In this document: positions 17,489 through 24,705 of the stretch, piece by piece | How the letters are laid out: every line of letters begins with the position of its first letter | How positions within the stretch are numbered: the stretch's first letter is position 1 | Assembly (NCBI GenBank): GCA_017471085.1 | Contig: JAFUWW010000008.1 | Span: 1 to 29,187 of the forward strand | DNA length: 29,187 nucleotides | Source of the DNA: Bacteroidales bacterium | GTDB lineage: Bacteria; Bacteroidota; Bacteroidia; Bacteroidales; UBA932 | Direction of reading: 5' to 3' | Made by a program: the position numbers and the translations under genes | The notes under the pieces: generated by a model | The model's database searches: none | What the model was told of the DNA's origin: nothing | What the model saw: only the letters and a program-made list of their open reading frames with translations

Positions 17489-17527
17489 GCGTAAAACAGA
17501 ATACGCTTATAATCAATTGAATACACG

Positions 17528-17562
17528 AACTGCTTCTGGCCGGAAGGCTGGAAGCAGTTTGC
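17528..17562 (+). terminator. Probable terminator after the M6 protease
   Basis: A perfect 9-bp stem (AACTGCTTC at 17528-17536 with GAAGCAGTT at 17551-17559) is followed by only a short T run. It lies 40 bases after the M6 stop and just before the next promoter-like element. The weak T tract limits confidence. Confidence 0.5.
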
Positions 17563-17572
17563 ATAAAATGAT

Positions 17573-17580
17573 TATCTTTG
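17573..17580 (+). promoter_or_regulatory. Candidate -7 element of the transglutaminase-like gene
   Basis: TATCTTTG fits TAnnTTTG and lies 22 bases before the ATG at 17603. TTTG at 17558-17561 is too close for a standard -33 element. Confidence 0.45.
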
Positions 17581-17602
17581 TATCCGGCCAAACGAAAGCA
17601 AG

Positions 17603-20209
17603 ATGAAAAGGTTCCTTTTATCCATACAGGTTGCGCTGCTGCTTTCCTGCAGCGGCGGTCATTTTATCTCCGACAACTCTTTCCGTACCACCGTGGAGCA
17701 GGACTTCCTGCAGCGGCGGCAATCGGCCCTGCAGCCGTATATCAACTTGCCGGAGGGGGTATCGGCCCGGGAGAAAGAGGCGCTGGAGTTCCTCTATGCC
17801 TATATGCCGGCGGCCGATGTCACCGACTATGCGCCGGAGTTCTACCTGCAGAGCGTGCGCCAGTCTTTCAAGGCCCGGGAAGAACTGGGCTGGGACGTGC
17901 CGGAGCGGGAATTCCGCCATTTCGTGCTGCCCCTTCGGGTGAACAACGAGAGCCTGGACAGCGCCCGTACCGTGTTCTACCGTGAGCTGAAACCCCGCGT
18001 ACAGGGGCTTTCCATGCAGGAAGCCATCCTGGAGGTGAACCACTGGTGCCACGAAAAGGCCACCTACCAGCCGTCGGACGCCCGCACCTTCTCCCCCCTG
18101 AGCCTTCTCAAAAACACCTTGGGCCGATGCGGCGAGGAATCGACCTTCACGGTGACGGCGCTCCGCAGCGTAGGCATTCCCGCCCGGCAGGTATATACCC
18201 CGCGCTGGGCCCATACCGACGACAACCACGCCTGGGTGGAGGCCTGGGCCGATGGGAAGTGGCATTTCATGGGCGCCTGCGAGCCGGAACCGGTGCTGGA
18301 CCTGGGCTGGTTCAACGCCCCCGCCTCCCGCGCCCTGCTCATGCACACCAAGGTCTTCGGCAAGTACGACGGCCCGGAAGAAGTGGTGCTGCAAGGCCCC
18401 AATTTCACCGAAGTGAACCTGATAGACAACTACGCCAGGACCGGCAGCATCGACTTCGAAATCCGCTGGGGGGCCGATGCACCGGACGGATTGGCTGGAA
18501 AACCGGCCGACGGAGCCCGCGTAGACTTCTGCATCTACAATTACGCCGAATTCTACCCCGCCGTAACCAAATACGCCGATGCCCGGGGCCGGACCTTCCT
18601 GAGCGCCGGCCTGGGAGATATGCTGGTTTGGGCGTCGAAGGACGGTGCTTTCGGCTATGCGAAAGCCTCCTTCGGCCAGGACGCCGAGGTATGTATCACG
18701 CTAGACGGTCATTCCGGGCGCAGCAAAGAATCCCTCACCCTTGTTCCGCCTTTGGAAACGGCTAATACTCCGCCGGTTACACCGGAGCAGCGGGCCGACA
18801 ACGACCGCCGGTTCGCCCATGAGGATTTCCTCCGCCATGCGTACGAGGCCACCTTCCTTTCCCCGGAGCAGGCCACGGCCTTTGTCCGGGAACAGGGGTA
18901 TGATGAGGAACTGGCAGGCCTGCTAGTCCGTTCCCGCGGCAACTGGCGCACCATTGAGGATTTCATGCTGCTCAACGGAAACTACGAAAGGGTCTCGGCC
19001 GTGTTGAAGTCGCTCAGCAGCAAAGATTTGCAGGATGTCACCCCGGAGATTCTGCAGGATTATTATTCCACCCCCGGCCCATATCTGGGCGCGCGTGTAG
19101 AGAATGAGTTTCTGACTCCTTTTTACGGCGAGTTCTCTTCCAGGGAGCTGGCCTTCGACGGTCCTCAGGAAGTGGTGGAATGGGTCCGGGAGCATATTGC
19201 GCTGAATTTCGACCCGAAGGCCTGGAACATTCCCATGTCACCGGCCGGCGTTTTTGGAAGCCGTGCGGCGGACGCCCGGTCAAGGGACATTTTCTTCGTT
19301 TCCCTGTGCCGTGCGCTGGGTTTTGAGGCCCGCAAAGACCCTGTGACCGGGAAGGTGCAGTACCGGGCCGATGGAGGCTGGCTGGACGTCTCCTTCGACG
19401 GGGAAGGTCCCGCCCAGGCGGCTCCGCAGGGGATTCTCAAGCTCCGTTACACCCCTGGCGGCAGCGTCGACAATCCGAAATATTACAGCCATTTCACCCT
19501 TTCCCGCATGGTGGACGGCCGCCCCCGGCTGCTTTCCTTCGACGAGGGCGAAGTGGACATGGGCGGCGGCGTTGACTGGGAGCATGTGTTCAAGGGCGGC
19601 GCCCCGCTGGATGCCGGTGACTACCTCCTGGTGTCCGGAAACCGTCTCTCGGACGGCTCTGTGCCCGTTTCCATCCAATTCTTTACCCTCCCCGAAGGGA
19701 AAACCGTTGAGTTGGACCTTCTGATAGAAGAACCTGCCGATGCCGTTCCCGTGATCGGCTCGTTCGATTCGGAATCTCTCTTCCAGGCCGATGGAGCCGC
19801 GGAAAAATCGACCCTGCTCTCGCAGACAGGCCGCGGTTTCTATGCCCTGGCGGTGCTGGATCCCGGCAAGGAGCCCACCAACCACGTGCTACGGGATCTG
19901 GCGGCGGCGAAAGACAAGCTGGATGCGTGGGGCCGGCCCGTCTTGCTGCTGTGCCAGGATGCGGCAGCGCTGGAACGGCTGAAGAAGGAAATCGGCGAGG
20001 GACGATACGGAACCCTGCCGGAGGCCGTTCAGCTGGGTCTGGACACCGAGGGAATTGCCGCAGCCATCGTCCGGAACATGCAGCTGAAAGCCCCCGGCCG
20101 CCTGCCGCTGGTAATCCTGGCCGATACCTTCAACCGCGTCTTTTTCTGCTCCGAAGGCTACACCATCGGTCTGGGCGGACAACTCTCCGCCACGGCTGCT
20201 CGTTTATAA
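17603..20209 (+). CDS. Large transglutaminase-like domain lipoprotein
   Basis: This 868-residue protein has a short signal peptide and lipobox LLSC (Cys16). The transglutaminase-like core lies at about 135-230. It includes LGRCGEESTFTVTALRSVGIPARQVYTPRW with nucleophile candidate Cys176 and DDNHAWVEAW with His209. The usual third residue, an Asp shortly after a Trp, is not evident: WHFMGACEPEPVLD has Gly/Ala at that point and Glu227 nearby. Downstream are a beta-rich middle region (about 270-380), a helical part with TIEDFMLLNGN, a region with FDPKAWNIPMSPAGV, and a C-terminal stretch (about 750-868) resembling a thioredoxin fold without CxxC. Family members are exported Cys-protease-like or cross-linking-like proteins; the substrate is unknown. 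It is a single gene between a hairpin and the peroxide operon promoter. Confidence 0.82.
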   Translation: MKRFLLSIQVALLLSCSGGHFISDNSFRTTVEQDFLQRRQSALQPYINLPEGVSAREKEALEFLYAYMPAADVTDYAPEFYLQSVRQSFKAREELGWDVPEREFRHFVLPLRVNNESLDSARTVFYRELKPRVQGLSMQEAILEVNHWCHEKATYQPSDARTFSPLSLLKNTLGRCGEESTFTVTALRSVGIPARQVYTPRWAHTDDNHAWVEAWADGKWHFMGACEPEPVLDLGWFNAPASRALLMHTKVFGKYDGPEEVVLQGPNFTEVNLIDNYARTGSIDFEIRWGADAPDGLAGKPADGARVDFCIYNYAEFYPAVTKYADARGRTFLSAGLGDMLVWASKDGAFGYAKASFGQDAEVCITLDGHSGRSKESLTLVPPLETANTPPVTPEQRADNDRRFAHEDFLRHAYEATFLSPEQATAFVREQGYDEELAGLLVRSRGNWRTIEDFMLLNGNYERVSAVLKSLSSKDLQDVTPEILQDYYSTPGPYLGARVENEFLTPFYGEFSSRELAFDGPQEVVEWVREHIALNFDPKAWNIPMSPAGVFGSRAADARSRDIFFVSLCRALGFEARKDPVTGKVQYRADGGWLDVSFDGEGPAQAAPQGILKLRYTPGGSVDNPKYYSHFTLSRMVDGRPRLLSFDEGEVDMGGGVDWEHVFKGGAPLDAGDYLLVSGNRLSDGSVPVSIQFFTLPEGKTVELDLLIEEPADAVPVIGSFDSESLFQADGAAEKSTLLSQTGRGFYALAVLDPGKEPTNHVLRDLAAAKDKLDAWGRPVLLLCQDAAALERLKKEIGEGRYGTLPEAVQLGLDTEGIAAAIVRNMQLKAPGRLPLVILADTFNRVFFCSEGYTIGLGGQLSATAARL

Positions 20210-20229
20210 AAAAAGTGAAAAAAATTAAA

Positions 20230-20245
20230 ATATCGCTTGCGATAT
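20230..20245. promoter_or_regulatory. Perfect palindrome overlapping the -33 element, candidate OhrR operator
   Basis: ATATCGCTTGCGATAT has two 7-base arms around TT and covers the CTTG taken as the -33 element of the ferritin-like/gpx/ohrR operon. A second, shorter palindrome, ATCGTGAACGAT, lies at 20268-20279 just after the -7 box. Since MarR/OhrR dimers bind palindromes of this size and often repress their own operon, the encoded OhrR is the natural candidate. Confidence 0.6.
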
Positions 20246-20266
20246 AAAAAATAATCACTACCTTTG
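20236..20266 (+). promoter_or_regulatory. Promoter of the ferritin-like/gpx/ohrR operon
   Basis: CTTG at 20236-20239 and TACCTTTG at 20259-20266 are separated by 19 bases, matching the Bacteroidota -33/-7 layout. It is the best complete promoter in the window along with the one at 27110-27140. The start codon follows 36 bases after the -7 box. Confidence 0.7.
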
Positions 20267-20302
20267 CATCGTGAACGATATAAACTTTAAAACACTGATA
20301 TT

Positions 20303-20758
20303 ATGAACGCACAACTTTCCATTCAGATTCTGCAGGCCTATGCCACCGGCCTCGCCGCCCAGAGCATGCAGCACAAAGTCCAGAGCAAGGTTTTCAAGGC
20401 TCAGGGTCTCACCAAACTGGCCGACAAGTACGCCGGTCACGCCACCGAAGAAATGGGCTGGGTCGACAAATTCATCGACCGCATCATCGATCTCGGCGGA
20501 GAAGCCAAGGTAGAGGCCGCCCCCGAGCAGAAGGTATATTCCGATCCCGTGGAATTCCTGAAGGCCGACCTGGAGGTTTCCGTCCGCGAAGTTCCCAACC
20601 TGGGCAAAGCCACGCTTACCCTGGCCGAAGACATGACCACCTACGACCTCATGAAGGGCTACTATCAGGACGAAGAAGAAGACATGTACTGGATGGACCA
20701 GCAGCTCAAGCTCGTGGAACTCATCGGCAAGCAGAACTGGCTCATCAAACAGCTCTAA
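20303..20758 (+). CDS. Bacterioferritin-like protein with degenerate ferroxidase centre
   Basis: This 151-residue helical protein matches the bacterioferritin layout: QGLTKLADKYAGHATEEMGWVDKFIDRIIDLGG for helices A/B and QDEEEDMYWMDQQLKLVELIGKQNWLIKQL for helices D/E. Aligned by eye to E. coli Bfr from memory, the ferroxidase ligands E51 and E127 remain (Glu50, Glu124). E18, H54, E94 and H130 correspond to Leu17, Trp53, Ser93 and Asp127. The haem-ligand Met52 position is kept (Met51). Normal ferroxidase chemistry is therefore doubtful, although the four-helix fold seems intact. It is the first gene of an operon with a peroxidase and a peroxide-sensing regulator, so a role in iron, haem or peroxide handling is the likely theme. 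A diverged Dps-like role is an alternative. Confidence 0.8.
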   Translation: MNAQLSIQILQAYATGLAAQSMQHKVQSKVFKAQGLTKLADKYAGHATEEMGWVDKFIDRIIDLGGEAKVEAAPEQKVYSDPVEFLKADLEVSVREVPNLGKATLTLAEDMTTYDLMKGYYQDEEEDMYWMDQQLKLVELIGKQNWLIKQL

Positions 20759-20792
20759 TCCCCAAGGGTAAAACCATAAAACGAACAGCATC

Positions 20793-21335
20793 ATGGCAAC
20801 GATTTACGATTTCAAGGCCTTGAACAACAAGGGCGCGGAAGTAGACTTCAAGGATTATGAAGGCAAGGTGCTCCTGATTGTGAACACCGCATCCAAGTGC
20901 GGCTTCACCCCGCAGTACGACGGCCTGGAGGCCCTCTATCAGAAGTACAAGGACAAAGGTTTGGTGGTGATTGGCTTCCCGTGCGACCAGTTCGCCCACC
21001 AGGAGCCCGGCAGCAACGAGGAAATTGCCGAATTCTGCCGCATCAACCACGGCGTCACCTTCCCGCTGATGGCCAAAGTGGATGTGAACGGAAGCAACGC
21101 CGAGCCCATCTTCGAGTTCCTGAAGGCCCAGGCTCCCGCCGAGGAGTACAACGGACTGAAAGCCAAAGCCACCCAGAAACTGCTCAAAGGACTGAGCAAG
21201 AGCGTGGAGAAAGACAGCGACATCCTGTGGAATTTCACCAAGTTCCTGGTATCCCGCGACGGCTCCGTCGTCAAGCGCTTCGCTCCCACGGCCGAGCCCA
21301 AAGACTTTGCCAAGGACGTAGAATCCATGCTTTAA
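20793..21335 (+). CDS. gpx: Glutathione peroxidase family thiol peroxidase
   Basis: This 180-residue cytoplasmic peroxidase belongs to the GPx family. The peroxidatic residue is Cys36 in NTASKCGFTPQY (Cys, not selenocysteine). The rest of the catalytic set is Gln70 in FAHQEPGSNEEI, Trp146 and Asn147 in LWNFTKFLV. GFPCDQF has Asp where Asn is common. Cys82 in EFCRINHGV is at the usual resolving position of thioredoxin-dependent bacterial GPx, so thioredoxin rather than glutathione is the likely reductant. It has no signal peptide. It begins 34 bases after the ferritin-like gene and ends 9 bases before ohrR, so the three form an operon for hydroperoxide reduction. The loop of about 25 residues before the WNF motif is normal for bacterial members. 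Confidence 0.95.
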   Translation: MATIYDFKALNNKGAEVDFKDYEGKVLLIVNTASKCGFTPQYDGLEALYQKYKDKGLVVIGFPCDQFAHQEPGSNEEIAEFCRINHGVTFPLMAKVDVNGSNAEPIFEFLKAQAPAEEYNGLKAKATQKLLKGLSKSVEKDSDILWNFTKFLVSRDGSVVKRFAPTAEPKDFAKDVESML

Positions 21336-21344
21336 TATCCGGCC

Positions 21345-21788
21345 ATGCAGGAGCAGTTAAAACTGGACAACCAGCTCTGTTTCAGGCTGTACACCGCCTC
21401 GCGGTTAATAACGCAGGCCTATCATCCGCTGCTAAGCGCGATAGGCCTGACGTATCCGCGGTATCTGGTGATGATGGTGCTCTGGGAACAGGACGCCCTG
21501 CCTGTGAACGACATCGCCAGGCGGCTTTATCTGGAAACCAATACCGTAACTCCCCTCCTGAAAAGGATGGAGACGGAAGGCCTGATTGTCCGGAAGAAGG
21601 GAAAGGCCGATGCCCGCCAGGTGATCGTGAGCCTGACATCCAAGGGCAGGGCCCTGGAAGAAAAAGCCTCCTGTATTCCTTTTGAAATAGGAGGTGCGGT
21701 CATGTGCCGCAGCATTACGGCGGAAACAGCTCCGCAGCTCTACGCCATGCTGGACGACCTGATCGGCAAGCTGAGTCCGGAAGGTTAA
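21345..21788 (+). CDS. ohrR: OhrR-type MarR family peroxide-sensing repressor
   Basis: This 147-residue winged-helix regulator has the OhrR signature LDNQLCFRLYTASRLI, with the reactive Cys12 at the position used to sense organic hydroperoxides. Tyr37 and Tyr40 in LTYPRYLVMMVLWE match the tyrosines that stabilise the reduced thiol. The DNA-binding helices are at VNDIARRLYLETNTVTPLLKRMETEGLI, and the wing carries DARQVIVSLT. Extra Cys110 and Cys121 near the C-terminus suggest the two-Cys class, in which oxidation forms an inter-subunit disulfide. Usually OhrR controls ohr; here it follows a gpx and a ferritin-like gene. It probably represses this operon through the promoter palindrome. A strong terminator follows. 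Confidence 0.92.
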   Translation: MQEQLKLDNQLCFRLYTASRLITQAYHPLLSAIGLTYPRYLVMMVLWEQDALPVNDIARRLYLETNTVTPLLKRMETEGLIVRKKGKADARQVIVSLTSKGRALEEKASCIPFEIGGAVMCRSITAETAPQLYAMLDDLIGKLSPEG

Positions 21789-21804
21789 AGCAGAAAGCGG
21801 GTCC

Positions 21805-21839
21805 ATGCCTGCGGCCGTCATGCCGCAGGCATTTTTTTT
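21805..21839 (+). terminator. Intrinsic terminator after ohrR
   Basis: A perfect 11-bp stem (21805-21815 with 21822-21832) with a 6-base loop is followed by eight T. It lies 16 bases after the ohrR stop and closes the peroxide operon. Confidence 0.93.
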
Positions 21840-21869
21840 ACCTTTGATCAAAACTATTTTGTAAATTTG
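21839..21869 (+). promoter_or_regulatory. Candidate promoter of the phosphodiesterase/YpfJ pair
   Basis: Two -7-like boxes occur: TACCTTTG at 21839-21846 and TAAATTTG at 21862-21869. The second lies 23 bases before the ATG and is the more likely. The TTTG of the first is 15 bases upstream of it, shorter than the 19 bases seen in the better promoters here. Confidence 0.5.
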
Positions 21870-21892
21870 TGAGTTAATAACTCTAACTCCGT

Positions 21893-23107
21893 ATGCAGAA
21901 GCTTTTCAAATTCCTGTTGGTGGTGCTGGCGGCCGGCCTGCTGGCCACCTCCTGTAAGAAAGAAACATATACCGTGATCATCTCGCTGGACGGCAGCCGC
22001 TGGGACTATGCCGATTACTTCGACATGCCCTTTTTCGACTCCCTGGCCACGGTCGGTGTGAAGGCCCGGATGGAGGCTTCCTATCCTTCCTCCACCTTTC
22101 CCAACCACTACACCATGGCAACCGGCCTGGTTCCGGACCACAACGGCCTTGTGAACAATAACTTCTGGAATCCGGACACCAACCACGGATACGCCTTGAA
22201 CGACCCGGAGTCCCGCTACGACCCGCGTTACTACTTGGGTGAACCCATCTGGCAGACCGCCCAGAAACAGGGCGTGAAAGCCGGTGTCATCTACTGGGTG
22301 GGCTCCGACATCGACATCAACGGCATGTACCCCACCTATTACCGCAAATGGGACGAGCAGCCCCACTGGGATTTCGACCAGCGCTGTGACGAGATCGTGC
22401 GCCTGATGAGCCTCCCCAAAGAGGAGCGCCCGCGCCTGGTGATGGGTTATTTTGACGAACCGGATCATCAGGGCCACGTCTACGGCCCCTTCTCGCCGGA
22501 GTGCAAGGCCATGGCCGAGGAAATGGACGCCCGGATGCACAAACTGTATCTGCGTCTGAAAGCGCTGCCGCACGGCAAACAGATCAATTTCATCCTGGCC
22601 GGCGACCACGGCATGACGGACATCTCTCCGGACCGCTTCGTCGCCTGGTACGATATCGTCCCTCAGGAATGGGTAGAGCGCATGTCCGGCTCCATCCCCA
22701 CAAGCATCTGGCCCAAAGAGGGTTATGCCGACAGCCTCTACAACCGCCTGAGCAAGGTGGAGCACCTGAGCGTCTGGCGCCACGGCCAGGTCCCGGAGGA
22801 ACTGAATTACGGCACCTCCAACCGCCTGGGCGAGCTGATCGTCGCCCCGGACTTGGGCTGGCAGTTCAATTTCGCCCCTTCCAGCAACAAGGGTACCCAT
22901 GGCTTCAACCCCAAGGAAACGGACATGATGGTCGCCTTCCGCGCTGTGGGTCCGGACTTCAAGAAAGGGTATGAGGCTCCTTTCACGGAAGGGGAGCAGT
23001 CCGCTTTCCGCAACATCGACCTGTATCCCATGCTTTGCAAGCTGCTGGGAATCCAGCCCGCGCCGGTAGACGGCAAACTGGAACGCATCCAAAAGATTTT
23101 AAAATAA
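21893..23107 (+). CDS. Nucleotide pyrophosphatase/phosphodiesterase (NPP) family lipoprotein
   Basis: This 404-residue lipoprotein has lipobox LATSC (Cys21). It belongs to the alkaline phosphatase superfamily, type I phosphodiesterase/NPP branch, which hydrolyses nucleotide diphosphate bonds or phosphodiesters outside the cytoplasm. The two-zinc set is complete: Asp33 (SLDGSRWDY), nucleophile Thr68 (SSTFPNHYTMATGL), Asp191 and His195 (DEPDHQGHVYGP), Asp238 and His239 (AGDHGMTD), and His336 (GTHGFNP). The 47-residue spacing of the two Asp sites equals that recalled for bacterial NPP. NIDLYPMLCKLLGI near the end is typical. It is followed after 16 bases by a zinc peptidase in the same direction. 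The substrate is not readable. Confidence 0.95.
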   Translation: MQKLFKFLLVVLAAGLLATSCKKETYTVIISLDGSRWDYADYFDMPFFDSLATVGVKARMEASYPSSTFPNHYTMATGLVPDHNGLVNNNFWNPDTNHGYALNDPESRYDPRYYLGEPIWQTAQKQGVKAGVIYWVGSDIDINGMYPTYYRKWDEQPHWDFDQRCDEIVRLMSLPKEERPRLVMGYFDEPDHQGHVYGPFSPECKAMAEEMDARMHKLYLRLKALPHGKQINFILAGDHGMTDISPDRFVAWYDIVPQEWVERMSGSIPTSIWPKEGYADSLYNRLSKVEHLSVWRHGQVPEELNYGTSNRLGELIVAPDLGWQFNFAPSSNKGTHGFNPKETDMMVAFRAVGPDFKKGYEAPFTEGEQSAFRNIDLYPMLCKLLGIQPAPVDGKLERIQKILK

Positions 23108-23123
23108 TAAACTCCCTATCATT

Positions 23124-23996
23124 ATGAAACTTGACGGAAGACGCGAAAGCACCAATGTAGAAGACCGCCGCGGAATGAGCACCGGCAGGAAAGCTGCCGG
23201 CATCGGCCTGGGCGGCATCGCCATCGTGGCCATTATCACCCTGCTGATGGGCGGAAATCTGGGTGACGTTGTGCAGAATGTCCAGAACGCCGGCGGAATC
23301 GGCTCCTTCACAACCGAAAGTTCCTATGAGCCCACCGCGGAGAACGAGGCCCTGGCCACCTTCTCCAAGCAGGTGCTCGCCTCCACCGAGGATATCTGGA
23401 GCGCATATTTCAAGCAGGCGGGCATCGGCACATACCGCAACCCTACCCTGGTGCTATATTCCGGCGCCACCGCTACAGCTTGCGGCACCGGTCAGGCCGC
23501 CATGGGCCCGTTCTACTGTTCCGGTGACGAAAAGCTCTACATCGACCTGAGCTTCTTCTCCACCATGAAGCAGCAGCTGGGGGCCGACGGTGACTTCGCC
23601 TATGCCTATGTGATCGCCCACGAAGTAGGCCACCACGTGCAGCACCTGCTGGGCACCCTGAACCAGGCCCACAGCCAGATGGCCCGCATGAACTCCAAGG
23701 ACAGCAACCGCATGAGCGTCCGCATCGAGCTCCAGGCCGATTTCCTGGCAGGTGTCTGGGCCCACTACGAAGACCAAGTCTTCAAATCCCTGGACGACAG
23801 CGACCTGATGGAGGCCATCAACTGCGCCTCCGTTATCGGCGACGACTACCTTCAGAAGAAGTCTCAGGGCTATGCCGTGGAAGAATCTTTTACCCACGGA
23901 ACCGCCGCCCAGCGCATGCGCTGGCTCAAAAAGGGCATGTCTACCGGCGATATCAGCCAGGGCGACACCTTCTCCCTGAACGACAACCAGCTTTAG
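23124..23996 (+). CDS. ypfJ: YpfJ-type neutral zinc metallopeptidase
   Basis: This 290-residue protein matches the YpfJ/KPN_02809 zinc peptidase family in length and order. The cytoplasmic N-terminus MKLDGRRESTNVEDRRG is followed by one membrane helix (about 26-42, GIGLGGIAIVAIITLLMGG). The conserved TACGTGQAAMGPFYCSGDEKLYIDL precedes the zinc site AHEVGHHVQ (His166, Glu167, His170). NRMSVRIELQADFLAGVWAHY follows and probably supplies the third ligand. The C-terminal FTHGTAAQRMRWLKKGMSTG is also typical. The substrate and cellular role of this family are not established to my knowledge. It is the second gene of a two-gene unit and is followed by a terminator. Confidence 0.95.
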   Translation: MKLDGRRESTNVEDRRGMSTGRKAAGIGLGGIAIVAIITLLMGGNLGDVVQNVQNAGGIGSFTTESSYEPTAENEALATFSKQVLASTEDIWSAYFKQAGIGTYRNPTLVLYSGATATACGTGQAAMGPFYCSGDEKLYIDLSFFSTMKQQLGADGDFAYAYVIAHEVGHHVQHLLGTLNQAHSQMARMNSKDSNRMSVRIELQADFLAGVWAHYEDQVFKSLDDSDLMEAINCASVIGDDYLQKKSQGYAVEESFTHGTAAQRMRWLKKGMSTGDISQGDTFSLNDNQL

Positions 23997-24040
23997 CGGA
24001 TCCGCGTGAAGTGGAAACGCTTCACTCATAGCAATATAAG

Positions 24041-24072
24041 AAAAAGAGAGTGACTGGTCGCTCTCTTTTTTT
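24041..24072 (+). terminator. Intrinsic terminator after ypfJ
   Basis: A perfect 10-bp stem (AAAAAGAGAG with CTCTCTTTTT) around a 10-base loop ends in seven T. It lies 45 bases after the ypfJ stop. A smaller inverted repeat (GTGAAG/CTTCAC, 24006-24025) sits just upstream. Confidence 0.88.
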
Positions 24073-24196
24073 ATGTGTCAATGAGAGGTCGGAGGAAGGG
24101 AGTCCCTCTGGCGGGTATACCGTCCTTGTCAGGGACATCTGCAACAAGACCGGTTAATGCCTTGCACAGGCCGATGGCAAAGGTTCAGTTGAAGTG

Positions 24197-24519
24197 GTAT
24201 GATTGCCACCGGGTTCGCTGTATGTGGTTGAAAAAGAGTTGGTTGCGGAAGGGTCGATGGCGATGGTGCAATCGAAGCCGTATGATTGCCACCGGGTTCG
24301 CTGTATGTGGTTGAAAAAGAGTTGGTTGCGGAAGGGTCGATGGCGATGGTGCAATCGAAGCCGTATGATTGCCACCGGGTGCGCTGTAAGTGGTTGGAAA
24401 AGAGTTGTTTGCGGAAGGGCCGATGGCGATGGTGCAATCGAAGCCGTATGATTGCCACCGGGTGCGCCGTATGTGGTTGAAAATGAGTTTGTTCTGCGAA
24501 ATCAGGTGGCAATGGTGGG
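24197..24519. repeat. 83-bp tandem repeat array with inter-unit hairpins
   Basis: Three full 83-base units start at 24197, 24280 and 24363. A fourth, degenerate unit runs from 24446 to about 24519. Each junction carries GGTGCAATC, a 10-base loop and GATTGCCACC, a 9-bp stem with one bulged C, at 24265-24293, 24348-24376 and 24431-24459. A GCGA/TCGC extension is possible outside. A decayed partner precedes the first unit (about 24170-24196). Since 83 is not a multiple of 3, each unit shifts frame, so the open frames here are not credible genes. The array occupies the gap between the convergent ypfJ and barrel-protein genes. I see nothing recognisable at 24073-24169. Confidence 0.9.
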
Positions 24520-24550
24520 CAAGCGAGAGCGAGCGAGGCGGAACGGAGTC

Positions 24551-24627
24551 TCCCCGGCACCCGGCGCCCGGCACCCCGGCACCCCTGCACTCTGCACCTG
24601 GCACCCTGCACTCTGCACCCCACAGCA
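24551..24627. repeat. GC-rich degenerate minisatellite
   Basis: The stretch is built from short words related to CCGGCACC and CTGCACTCTGCACC. The 14-mer CTGCACTCTGCACC occurs at 24585 and again at 24606, a 21-base period. The preceding 24520-24550 is also of low complexity (GAGCGAGCGAGGCGGAAC-like). There is no coding signal. It looks like slippage-prone filler next to the 83-base array. Confidence 0.7.
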
Positions 24628-24633
24628 CACTAC

Positions 24634-24668
24634 AAAAATAGGAGGTTAACTCTTTGAGTCAACCTCCT
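24634..24668 (-). terminator. Intrinsic terminator of the barrel-protein gene
   Basis: On the minus strand a 13-bp stem (24640-24652 with 24656-24668, one mismatch) with loop AAA is followed by TATTTTTG. It lies about 37 bases past the stop of the leftward gene. Confidence 0.85.
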
Positions 24669-24705
24669 TGTAAGTGGTTGGTTGTAATGCGTTTCCGCTA
24701 TACGA

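Noticed and set aside
24154..24641. Several overlapping open frames on both strands across the 83-base repeats
   Set aside because: Each 83-base unit shifts the frame, and the peptides are low-complexity translations of repeats with no start signals or family similarity.
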